This document shows positions 37,001-48,900 of a stretch of 64,000 nucleotides of DNA, piece after piece. The position numbers were made by a program, and so were the translations under genes. The DNA is taken from NCBI GenBank assembly GCA_033782935.1, contig JAWQEG010000129.1:1555001-1619000 (forward strand), given 5' to 3'. This DNA is from Petrolisthes cinctipes. Lineage: Eukaryota > Arthropoda > Malacostraca > Decapoda > Porcellanidae. Position 1 is the stretch's first letter. Each line of letters opens with the position of its first letter. The notes beneath the pieces are model-generated. The model saw only the letters and a program-made list of their open reading frames with translations, was not told where the DNA came from and searched no databases.

Positions 37001-40000
37001 ATTTTCAGTATGTTTTTGGCCTGAAATTTGAAAATACTCTAACACGGAGTAGGCATGTACAGATCGCTTCTGGAACCCCTAAATATCGAAGTTTCGGGTG
37101 TTTTGGGACTGAATTTGAGATATCGACTTTTTGGCACCTAAAATATCGATATTTAGCATGTTTTTAGCCTATATTTTGAAAATATTCTAGCACTGAGTAG
37201 GCATGTACAGATTGCTTCTGGGACCCCAAAATATTGTATTTTCTGGTGTTTTGAGCCTGAATTTGAGATATAAACAAGTACAGAAGATGCATGCACATAT
37301 CGTCTTTTGGGCACCTAAAATATCGATTTTGAGCATGTTTTGAGTCTATATTTTGAAAACATTCTAGCACTGAGTAGGCATGTACAGATCGCTTCTGGGA
37401 CACCAAAATATCGAATTTTCGGGTGTTTTGAGCAGGAATTTGAGATGTAAACGAGTATAGAAGATGCATACACATATTGACTTAGGGCACCAAAAATATC
37501 GATTTTCAGCATGTTTTGGGCCTGAATTTTGAAAATACTCTAACACGGAGTAGGCATGTACAAATCGCTACTGGGACCCAAAAATATCGAATTTTCGGGT
37601 GTTTAGGGCCAGAATTTGATATATAAACGGGTACAGATGATGAATGCACATATCGACTTTTGGGCACCTAAAAGATCGATTTTCAGTATGTTTTTGGCCT
37701 GAATTTTGAAAATACTCTAAGACGGAGTAGGCATGTACAGATCGCTTCTGGGACCCCTAAATATCGAAGTTTCGGGTGTTTTGGGACTGAATTTGAGATA
37801 TCGACTTTTTGGCACCTAAAATATCGATTTTTAGCATGTTTTTAGCCTATATTTTGAAAATATTCTAGCACTGAGTAGGCATGTACAGATTGCTTCTGGG
37901 ACCCCAAAATATTGAATTTTCGGGTGTTTTGAGCCTGAATTTGCGATATAAACGGGTACAGAAGATACCTGCACATATTGACTTTGGGCATCTAAAATAT
38001 CGATTTTGAGCATGAGCATGTTTTGAGCCTGTATTTTGAAAATACTCTAACACGGAGTAGGCATGTACAGATCGCTTCTGGAACCCCAAAATATCGAATT
38101 TTCGGGTGTTTAGGGCCAGAATTTGAGATATAAACGTTTACAGAAGATGCATGCACATATCGACTTTTGGGCACCTAAAAGATCGATTTTCAGTATGTTT
38201 TGGGCCTGTATTTTGAAAATACTCTAACACGGAGTAGGCATGTACAGATAGCTTCTGGGACCCCTAAATATCGAATTTTCGGGTGTTTTGAGCCTTAATA
38301 TGAGATATCGACTTTGGGCACCTAAAATATCGATTTTTAGCATGTTTTGAGCCTATATTTTGAAAATATTCTAGCACTGAGTAGGCATGTACAGATCGCT
38401 TCTGGGACCCCAAAATATCGAATTTTCTGGTGTTTTGAGCCTGAATTTGAGATATAAACGAGTACAGAAGATGCATGCACATATCGACTTTTTGGTACCT
38501 AAAATATCGATTTTTAGCATGTTTTTAGCCTATATTTTTAAAATATTCTAGCACTGAGTATGCATGTACAGATTGCTTCTGGGACCCCAAAATATTGAAT
38601 TTTCGGGTGTTTTGAGCCAGAATTTGAGATATAAACGGGTACAGAAGATACATGCACATATTGACTTTGGGCATCTAAAATATCGATTTTGAGCATGTTT
38701 TGGGCCTGTATTTTGAAAATACTCAAACACGGAGTAGGCATGTACAGATCGCTTCTGGGACCCCAAAATATCGAATTTTCGGGTGTTTTGAGCCTGAATT
38801 TGGGATATAAACGGGTACTGAAGATGCATGCACATATCGACTTTTGGGCACCTAAAACATCGATTTTGAGCATGTTTAGGGCCTGTATTTTGAAAATACT
38901 CTAACACGGAGTAGGCATGTACAGATCGCTTCTGGGACCCCAAAATATCGAATTTTCGGGTGTTTAGGGCCATTATTTAAGATATAAACGGGTACAGAAG
39001 ATGCATGTACATATCGACTTTTGGGCACCTAAAAGAACGATTTTCAGTATGTTTTTGGCCTGTATTCAGAAAATACTCTAACACGGAGTTGGCATGTACA
39101 GATCGCTTCTGGGACCCCAAATATCGAATTTTCGGGTGTTTTGGGCCTGAATTTGAGATATCGCCTTTACGCACCTAAAATATCGATTTTTAGCATGTTT
39201 TGAGCCTATATTTTGAAAATATTCTAGCACTGAGTAGGCATGTACAGATCGCTGCTTTGACCCCAAAATATCGAATTCTCGGGTGTTTTGAGCCTGAATT
39301 TGAGATATAAACGAGTACAAAAGATGCATGCGCATATCGACTTTTGGGCACCTAAAATATCGATTATGAGCATGTTTTGAGCCTATATTTTGAAAACAAT
39401 ATAGCACTGAGTTGGCATGTACAGATCGCTTCTGGGACCCCAAAATATCGAATTTTCGGGTGTTTTGAGCCTGAATTTGAGATATAAACGAGTATAGAAG
39501 ATGCATACACATATTGACTTTGGGCACCAAAAATATCGATTTTCAGCATGTTTTGGGCCTGAATTTTGAAAATACTCTAATACGGAGTAGGCATGTACAG
39601 ATCGCTTCTGGGACCCCTAAATATCGAAGTTTCGGGTGTTTTGAGCCTGAATTTGAGATATAAACGTTTACTGAAGATGCATGCACATATCGACTTTTAG
39701 GCACCTAAAACATCGATTTTGAGCATGTTTTGGGCCTGTATTTTGAAAATACTCTAACACGGAGTAGGCATGTACAAATCGCTTCTGGGACCCCAAATAT
39801 CGAATTTTCGGGTGTTTTGGGCCTGAATTTGAGATATCGCCTTTACGCACCTAAAATATCGATTTTTAGCATGTTTTTAGAATATATTTTGAAAATATTC
39901 TAGCACTGAGTAAGCATGTACAGATTGCTTCTGGGACCCCAAAATATTGAATTTTCTGGTGGTTTGAGCCTGAATTTGAGATATAAACGGGTACAGAAGA

Positions 40001-41378
40001 TACATGCACAAATCGACTTTTGGGCACCTAAAATATCAATTTTGAGCATGTTTTGAGCCTATATTTTGAAAACATTCTAGCACTGAGTAGGCATGTACAG
40101 ATCGCTTCTGGGACCCTAAAATATCGAATTTTCGGGTGCTTAGGGCCAGAATTTGAGATATAAACGGGTACAGAAGATGCATGCACATATCGACTTTTGG
40201 GCACCTAAAAGATCGATTTTCAGTATGTTTTTGGCCTGTATTTTGAAAATACTCTAACACGGAGTAGGCGTGTACAGATCCCTTCTGGGACCCCTAAATA
40301 TCGAATGGGCACCAAAAATATCGATTTTTAGCATGTTTTGAGCCTATATTTTGAAAAAATTCTAACACTGAGTAGGCATGTTCAGATCCCTTCTGGGACC
40401 CCTAAATATCGAATTTTCGGGTGTTTTGGGACTGAATTTGAGATATCGACTTTTGGGCACCTAAAATATCGATTTTCAGCATGTTTTGGGCCTGTATTTT
40501 GAAAATACTCTAACACGGAGTAGGCATGTACAGATCGCTTCTGGGACCCCAAAATATCGAATTTTCGGGTGTTTTGAGCTTGAATTAGAGATATAAACGG
40601 GTACTGAAGATGCATGCACATATCGACTTTTGGGCACCTAAAACATCGATTTTGAGCATGTTTTGAGCCTATATTTTGAAAACATTCTAGCACTGAGTAG
40701 GCATGTACAGATCGCTTCTGGGACCCAAAAATATCGAATTTTCGGGTGTTTAGGGCCATAATTTGAGATATAAACGGGTATAGAAGATGCATGCACATAT
40801 CGACTTTTGGGCACCTAAAAGATCGATTATCAGTATGTTTTTGGCCTGTATTTTGAAAATACTCTAACACGGAGTAGGCATGTACCGATCGCTTCTGGGA
40901 CCCCTAAATATCGAAGTTTCGGATGTTTTGGGACTGAATTTGAGATATCGACTTTTTGGAACCTAAAATATCGATTTTTAGCATGTTTTTAGCCTATATT
41001 TTGAAAATATTCTAGCACTGAGTAGGCATGTACAGATTGCTTCTAGGACCCCAAAATATCGAATTTTCGGGTGTTTAGGGCCAGAATTTAAGATATAAAC
41101 GGGTACAGATAATGCATGCACATATCGACTTTTGGGCACATAAAACATCGATTTTCAGTATGTTTTTGGCCTGTATTTTGAAAATACTATAACACGGAGT
41201 AGGCATGTACAGATCGCTTCTGGGACCCCTAAATATCGAATTTTCGGGTGTTTTGAGCCTGAATTTGGGATATAAACGGGTACTGAAGATGCATGCACAT
41301 ATCGACTTTTGGGCACCTAAAACATCGATTTTGAGCATGTTTTGGGCCTGTATTTTGAAAATACTCTAACACGGAGTA
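34019..41378. repeat. 7,360 bp tandem block of 44 monomers, copy 2
   Basis: Every monomer start equals copy 1 plus 7,360, and all the private markers recur. Reading the two side by side I found one difference: G at 29916 is A at 37276. Others may have escaped me, but the copies are clearly far more alike than neighbouring monomers are. At 41379 the next monomer begins ggcctcatg instead of aacatg, marking the end of the duplication at a monomer boundary. Confidence 0.93.
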
Positions 41379-42604
41379 GGCCTCATGTACAGATCGCTTC
41401 TGGGACCCCAAAATATCGAATTATCGGGTGTTTAGGGCCAGAATTTGAGATATAAACGGGTACAGAAGATGCATGCACATATCGACTTTTGGGCACCTAA
41501 AAGATTGATTTTCAGTATGTTTTTGGCCTGTATTTTGAAAACACTTTAACACGGAGTAGGCCTCATGTACAGATCGCTTCTGGGACCCCTAAATATCGAA
41601 TTTTCGGGTGTTTTGAGCCTGAATATGAGATATCGACTTTGGGCACCTAAAATATCGGATTTTAGCATGTTTTGAGCCTATATTTTGAAAATATTCTAGC
41701 ACTGAGTAGTCATGTACAGATCGCTTCTTTGACCCCAAAATATCGAATTTTCGGGTGTTTTGAGCCTGAATTTGAGATATAAACGAGTACAGAAGATGCA
41801 TGCACATATCGACTTTTTGGCACCTAAAATATCGATTTTGAGCATGTTTTGAGCCTATATTTTGAAAACATTCTAGCAGTAAGTAGGCATGTACAGATCG
41901 CTTCTGGGACCCCAAAATATCGAATTTTCGGGTGTTTTGAGCCTGAATTTGAGATATAAACGAGTACAGAAGATGCATGCACATATCGACTTTTGGGAAC
42001 CTAAAATATCGATTTTCAGCATGTTTTGAGCCTATATTTTGAAAACATTCTAGCACTGAGTAGGCATGTACAGATCGCTTCTGGGACACCAAAATATCGA
42101 ATTTTCGGGTGTTTTGAGCCTGAATTTGAGATATAAACGAGTATAGAAGATGCATACACATATTGACTTTGGGAACCAAAAATATCGATTTTCAGCATGT
42201 TTTGGGCCTGAATTTTGAAAATACTCTAACACGGAGTAGGCATGTACAAATCGCTACTGGGACCCCAAAATATCGAATTTTCGGGTGTTTAGGGCCAGAA
42301 TTTGAGATATAAACGGGTACAGATGATGAATGCACATATCGACTTTTGTGCACCTAAAAGATCGATTTTCAATATGTTTTTGGCCTGAATTTTGAAAATA
42401 CTCTAACACGGAGTAGGCATGTACAGATCGCTTCTGGGACCCCTAAATATCGAAGTTTCGGATGTTTTGGGACTGAATTTGAGATATCGACTTTTTGGAA
42501 CCTAAAATATCGATTTTTAGCATGTTTTTAGCCTATATTTTGAAAATATTCTAGCACTGAGTAGGCATGTACAGATTGCTTCTAGGACCCCAAAATATTG
42601 AATT
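40741..42604. repeat. 1,864 bp tandem block, copy 1 (overlaps end of 7.36 kb copy 2)
   Basis: Eleven monomer intervals: 177, 148, 177, 177, 180, 150, 177, 177, 176, 177, 148. The left breakpoint is inside the 40700 monomer, because sequence upstream of ttcgggtgtttagggccat differs from that at 42605. It uses the last 640 bp of the 7.36 kb block and extends past it, so this duplication came after, or independently of, the 7.36 kb one. Confidence 0.87.
41379..41558. repeat. Monomer with 3 bp insertion at the start (180 bp)
   Basis: The start word is ggcctcatgtacag instead of ggcatgtacag. The insertion occurs at 41379, 41559, 43243, 43423, 44604 and 44784, always as two consecutive monomers, and I saw it nowhere else. 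The second of each pair is a C monomer of 150 bp. It is a local marker for the 41-45 kb expansion. Confidence 0.88.
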
Positions 42605-44468
42605 TTCGGGTGTTTAGGGCCATAATTTGAGATATAAACGGGTATAGAAGATGCATGCACATATCGACTTTTGGGCACCTAAAAGATCGATTATCAGTAT
42701 GTTTTTGGCCTGTATTTTGAAAATACTCTAACACGGAGTAGGCATGTACCGATCGCTTCTGGGACCCCTAAATATCGAAGTTTCGGATGTTTTGGGACTG
42801 AATTTGAGATATCGACTTTTTGGAACCTAAAATATCGATTTTTAGCATGTTTTTAGCCTATATTTTGAAAATATTCTAGCACTGAGTAGGCATGTACAGA
42901 TTGCTTCTAGGACCCCAAAATATCGAATTTTCGGGTGTTTAGGGCCAGAATTTAAGATATAAACGGGTACAGATAATGCATGCACATATCGACTTTTGGG
43001 CACATAAAACATCGATTTTCAGTATGTTTTTGGCCTGTATTTTGAAAATACTATAACACGGAGTAGGCATGTACAGATCGCTTCTGGGACCCGTAAATAT
43101 CGAATTTTCGGGTGTTTTGAGCCTGAATTTGGGATATAAACGGGTACTGAAGATGCATGCACATATCGACTTTTGGGCACCTAAAACATCGATTTTGAGC
43201 ATGTTTTGGGCCTGTATTTTGAAAATACTCTAACACGGAGTAGGCCTCATGTACAGATCGCTTCTGGGACCCCAAAATATCGAATTATCGGGTGTTTAGG
43301 GCCAGAATTTGAGATATAAACGGGTACAGAAGATGCATGCACATATCGACTTTTGGGCGCCTAAAAGATCGATTTTCAGTATGTTTTTGGCCTGTATTTT
43401 GAAAACACTTTAACACGGAGTAGGCCTCATGTACAGATCGCTTCTGGGACCCCTAAATATCGAATTTTCGGGTGTTTTGAGCCTGAATATGAGATATCGA
43501 CTTTGGGCACCTAAAATATCGGATTTTAGCATGTTTTGAGCCTATATTTTGAAAATATTCTAGCACTGAGTAGTCATGTACAGATCGCTTCTTTGACCCC
43601 AAAATATCGAATTTTCGGGTGTTTTGAGCCTGAATTTGAGATATAAACGAGTACAGAAGATGCATGCACATATCGACTTTTTGGCACCTAAAATATCGAT
43701 TTTGAGCATGTTTTGAGCCTATATTTTGAAAACATTCTAGCACTAAGTAGGCATGTACAGATCGCTTCTGGGACCCCAAAATATCGATTTTTCGGGTGTT
43801 TTGAGCCTGAATTTGAGATATAAACTAGTACAGAAGATGCATGCACATATCGACTTTTGGGCACCTAAAATATCGATTTTCAGCATGTTTTGAGCCTATA
43901 TTTTGAAAACATTCTAGCACTGAGTAGGCATGTACAGATCGCTTCTGGGACACCAAAATATCGAATTTTCGGGTGTTTTGAGCCTGAATTTGAGATATAA
44001 ACGAGTATAGAAGATGCATACACATATTGACTTTGGGAACCAAAAATATCGATTTTCAGCATGTTTTGGGCCTGAATTTTGAAAATACTCTAACACGGAG
44101 TAGGCATGTACAAATCGCTACTGGGACCCCAAAATATCGAATTTTCGGGTGTTTAGGGCCAGAATTTGAGATATAAACGGGTACAGATGATGAATGCACA
44201 TATCGACTTTTGTGCACCTAAAAGATCGATTTTCAATATGTTTTTGGCCTGAATTTTGAAAATACTCTAACACGGAGTAGGCATGTACAGATCGCTTCTG
44301 GGACCCCTAAATATCGAAGTTTCGGATGTTTTGGGACTGAATTTGAGATATCGACTTTTTGGAACCTAAAATATCGATTTTTAGCATGTTTTTAGCCTAT
44401 ATTTTGAAAATATTCTAGCACTGAGTAGGCATGTACAGATTGCTTCTAGGACCCCAAAATATTGAATT
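42605..44468. repeat. 1,864 bp tandem block, copy 2
   Basis: This matches copy 1 at +1,864 with about eight single-base differences that I noticed, for example gggacccgtaaat near 43091, a gcgcctaaaag word near 43358 and aaactagtacag near 43824. That is more divergence than between the 7.36 kb copies. After about 44480 the sequence switches to an F monomer. Confidence 0.86.
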
Positions 44469-45964
44469 TTCGGGTGTTTTGAGCCTGAATTTGAGATATA
44501 AACGGGTACAGAAGATACATGCACATATTGACTTTGGGCATCTAAAATATCGATTTTGAGCATGTTTTGGGCCTGTATTTTGAAAATACTCTAACACGGA
44601 GTAGGCCTCATGTACAGATCGCTTCTGGGACCCCAAAATATCGAATTATCGGGTGTTTAGGGCCAGAATTTGAGATATAAACGGGTACAGAAGATGCATG
44701 CACATATCGACTTTTGGGCACCTAAAAGATCGATTTTCAGTATGTTTTTGGCCTGTATTTTGAAAATACTTTAACACGGAGTAGGCCTCATGTACAGATC
44801 GCTTCTGGGACCCCTAAATATCGAATTTTCGGGTGTTTTGAGCCTGAATATGAGATATCGACTTTGGGCACCTAAAATATCGGATTTTAGCATGTTTTGA
44901 GCCTATATTTTGAAAATATTCTAGCACTGAGTAGTCATGTACAGATCGCTTCTTTGACCCCAAAATATCGAATTTTCGGGTGTTTTGAGCCTGAATTTGA
45001 GATATAAACGAGTACAGAAGATGCATGCACATATCGACTTTTGAGCACCTAAAATATCGATTTTGAGCATGTTTTGAGCCTATATTTTGAAAACATTCTA
45101 GCGCTAAGTAGGCATGTAAAGATCGCTTTTGGGACCCCAAAATATCGAATTTTCGGGTTTTTTGAGCCTGAATTTGAGATATAAACGAGTACAGAAGATG
45201 CATGCGCATATCGACTTTTGGGCACCTAAAATATCGATTTTGAGCATGTTTTGAGCCTATATTTTGAAAACATTCTAGCACTGAGTAGGCATGTACAGAT
45301 CGCTTTTGGGACCCAAAAATATCGAATTTTCGGGTGTTTTGAGCCTGAATTTGAGATATAAACGAGTATAGAAGATGCATGCACATATCGACTTTTAGGC
45401 ACCTAAAACATCGATTTTGAGCATGTTTTGGGCCTGTATTTTGAAAATACTCTAACACAGAGTAGGCATGTACAAATTGCTTCTGGGACCCCAAATATCG
45501 AATTTTCGGGTGTTTTGGGCCTGAATTTGAGATATCGCCTTTACGCACCTAAAATATCGATTTTTAGCATGTTTTTAGCCTACATCTTGAAAATATTCTA
45601 GCACTGAGTAAGCATGTACAGATTGCTTCTGGGACCCCAAAATATTGAATTTTCTGGTGGTTTGAGCCTGAATTTGAGATATAAACGGGTACAGAAGATA
45701 CATGCACATATCGACTTTTGGGCACCTAAAATATCGATTTTGAGCATGGTTTGAGCCTATATTTTCAAAACATTCTAGCACTGAGTAGGCATGTACAGAT
45801 CGCTTCTGGGACAACAAAATATCGAATTTTCGGGTGTTTAGGGCCAGAATTTGAGATATAAACGGGTACAGAAGATGCATGCACATATCGACTTTTGGGC
45901 ACCTAAAAGATCGATTTTCAGTATGTTTTTGGCCTGTATTTTGAAAATACTCTAACACGGAGTA
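44469..45964. repeat. Junction segment
   Basis: Starts are 44604, 44784, 44934, 45111, 45288, 45465, 45611 and 45788. The first three repeat 43243-43749 at offset 1,361, forming a third, partial copy of the ggcctcatg pair. From 45465 the order matches 32407 onward at an offset of 13,058 bp, leading again to a 108 bp truncated monomer. No gene is present. Confidence 0.78.
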
Positions 45965-48900
45965 GGCATGTACAGATCGCTTCTGGGACCCCAAATAGCG
46001 AATTTTTGGGTGTTTAGGGCCGGAATTTGAGATATAAACGGGTACAGAAGATGCATGCACATATCGACTTTTGGGCACCTAAAAGATCGATTTTTAGTAT
46101 TTTTATGGCCTGTATTTTGAAAATACTCTAACACGGAGTAGGCATGTACAGATCCCTTCTGGGACCCCTAAATATCGAATGGGCACCAAAAATATCGATT
46201 TTTAGCATGTTTTGAGCCTATATTTTGAAAAAATTCTAACACTGAGTAGGCATGTTCAGATCCCTTCTGGGACCCCTAAATATCGAATTTTCGGGTGTTT
46301 TGGGACTGAATTTGAGATATCGACTTATGGGCACCTAAAATGTCGATTTTCAGCATGTTTTGGGCCTGTATTTTGAAAATACTCTAACACGGAGTAGGCA
46401 TGTACAGATCGCTTCTGGGACCCCAAAATATCGAATTTTCGGGTGTTTTGAGCTTGAATTTGAGATATAAACGGGTACTGAAGATGCATGCACATATCGA
46501 CTTTTGGGTACCTAAAACATCGATTTTGAGCATGTTTTGGGCCTGTATTTTGAAAATACTCTAACACGGAGTAGGCATGTACAGATCGCTTCTGGGACCC
46601 CAAAATATCGAATTTTCGGGTGTTTTGGGCCTGAATTTGAGATATCGCCTTTACGCACCGAAAATATCGAATTTTAGCATGTTTTTAGCCTATATTTTGA
46701 AAATATTCTAGCACTGAGTAGGCATGTACAGATTGCTTCTGGGACCCCAAAATATTGAATTTTCTGGTGGTTTGAGCCTGAATTTGAGATATAAACGGGT
46801 ACAAAAGATGCATACACATATCGACTTTTGGGCATCTAAAAGATCGATTTTCAGTATTTTTTGGCCTATATTTTTAAAATACTCTAACACAGAGTAGGCA
46901 TGTACAGATCGCTTCTGGGACCCCTAAATATCGAATTTTCGGGTATTTTGGGACTGAATTTGAGATATCGACTTTTTGGCACCTAAAATATCGATTTTGA
47001 GCATGTTTTGAGACTATATTTTGAAAATATTCTAGCACTGAGTAGGCATGTACAGATCGCTTCTGGGACCCCAAAATATCGAATTTTCGAGTGTTTATTG
47101 CCTGAATTTGAGATATAAACGAGTATAGAAGATGAATACACATATTGACTTTGGGCACCAAAAATATCGATTTTCAGCATGTTTTGGGCCTGAATTTTGA
47201 AAATACTCTAACACGGAGTAGGCATGTACAAATCGCTACTGGGACCCCAAAATATCGAATTTTCGGGTGTTTATGGCCAGAATTTGAGATATAAACGGGT
47301 ACAGATGATGAATGCACATATCGACTTTTGTGCACCTAAAAGATCGATTTTCAGTATGTTTTTGGCCTGAATTTTGAAAATACTCTAACACGGAGTAGGC
47401 ATGTACAGATCTCTTCTGGGACCCCTAAATATCGAAGTTTCGGGTTTTTTGGGACTGAATTTGAGATATCGACTTTTTGGCACCTAAAATATCGATTTTT
47501 AGCATGTTTTGAGCCTATATTTTGAAAATATTCTAGCACTGAGTAGGCATGTACAGATTGCTTCTGGGACCCCAAAATATTGAATTTTCGGGTGTTTTGA
47601 GCCTGAATTTGAGATATAAACGGGTACAGAAGATACATGCACATATTGACTTTGGGCATCTAAAATATCGATTTTGAGCATGTTTTGGGCCTGTATTTTG
47701 AAAATACTTTAACACGGAGTAGGCATGTACAGATCGCTTCTGGGACCCCAAAATATCGAATTTTCGGGTGTTTTGAGCCTGAATTAGGGATATAAACGGG
47801 TACTGAAGATGCATGCAGATATCGACTTTTGGGCACCTAAAACATCGATTTTGAGCATGTTTTGGGCCTGTATTTTGAAAATACTCTAACACGGAGTAGG
47901 CATGTACAGATCGCTTCTGGGACCCCAAAATATCGAATTTTCGGGTGTTTAGGGCCAGAATTTGAGATATAAACGGGTACAGAAGATGCATGCACATATC
48001 GACTTTTGGGCACCTAAAAGATCGATTTTCAGTATGTTTTGGGCCTGTATTTTGAAAATACTCTAACACGGATTAGGCATGTACAGATCGCTTCTGGGAC
48101 CCCTAAATATCGAATTTTCGGGTGTTTTGAGCCTGAATATGAGATATCGACTTTGGGCACCTAAAATATCGATTTTAGCATGTTTTGAGCCTATATTTTG
48201 AAAATATTCTAGCACTGAGTAGGCATGTACAGATCGCTGCTTTGACCCCAAAATATCGAATTTTCGGGTGTTTTGAGCCTGAATTTGAGATATAAACGAG
48301 TACAGAAGATGCATGCACATATCGACTTTTGGGCACCTAAAATATCGATTTTGAGCATGTTTTGGGCCTGTATTTTGAAAATACTCTAACACGGAGTAGG
48401 CATGTACAGATCGCTTCTGGGACCCCAAAATATCGAATTTTCGGGTGTTTAGGGCCAGAATTTGAGATATAAACGGGTACAGAAGATGCATGCACATATC
48501 GACTTTTGGGCACCTAAAAGATCGATTTTCAGTATGTTTTTGGCCTGTATTTTGAAAATACTCTAACACGGAGTAGGCATGTACAGATCGCTTCTGGGAC
48601 CCCTAAATATCGAATTTTCGGGTGTTTTGAGCCTGAATATGAGATATCGACTTTGGGCACCGAAAATATCGATTTTTAGCATGTTTTGAGCCTATATTTT
48701 GAAAATATTCTAGCACTGAGTAGGCATGTACAGATCGCTGCTTTGACCCCAAAATATCGAATTTTCGGGTGTTTTGAGCCTGAATTTGAGATATAAACGA
48801 GTACAGAAGATGCATGCACATATCGACTTTTGGGCACCTAAAATATTGATTATGAGCATGTTTTGAGCCTATATTTTGAAAACAATCTAGCACTGAGTTG

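Noticed and set aside
26659..41378. LTR retrotransposon or other mobile element as cause of the 7.36 kb direct repeat
   Set aside because: Both copies consist only of satellite monomers, with no coding domains, primer-binding site, polypurine tract or target-site duplication. Tandem duplication explains the structure.
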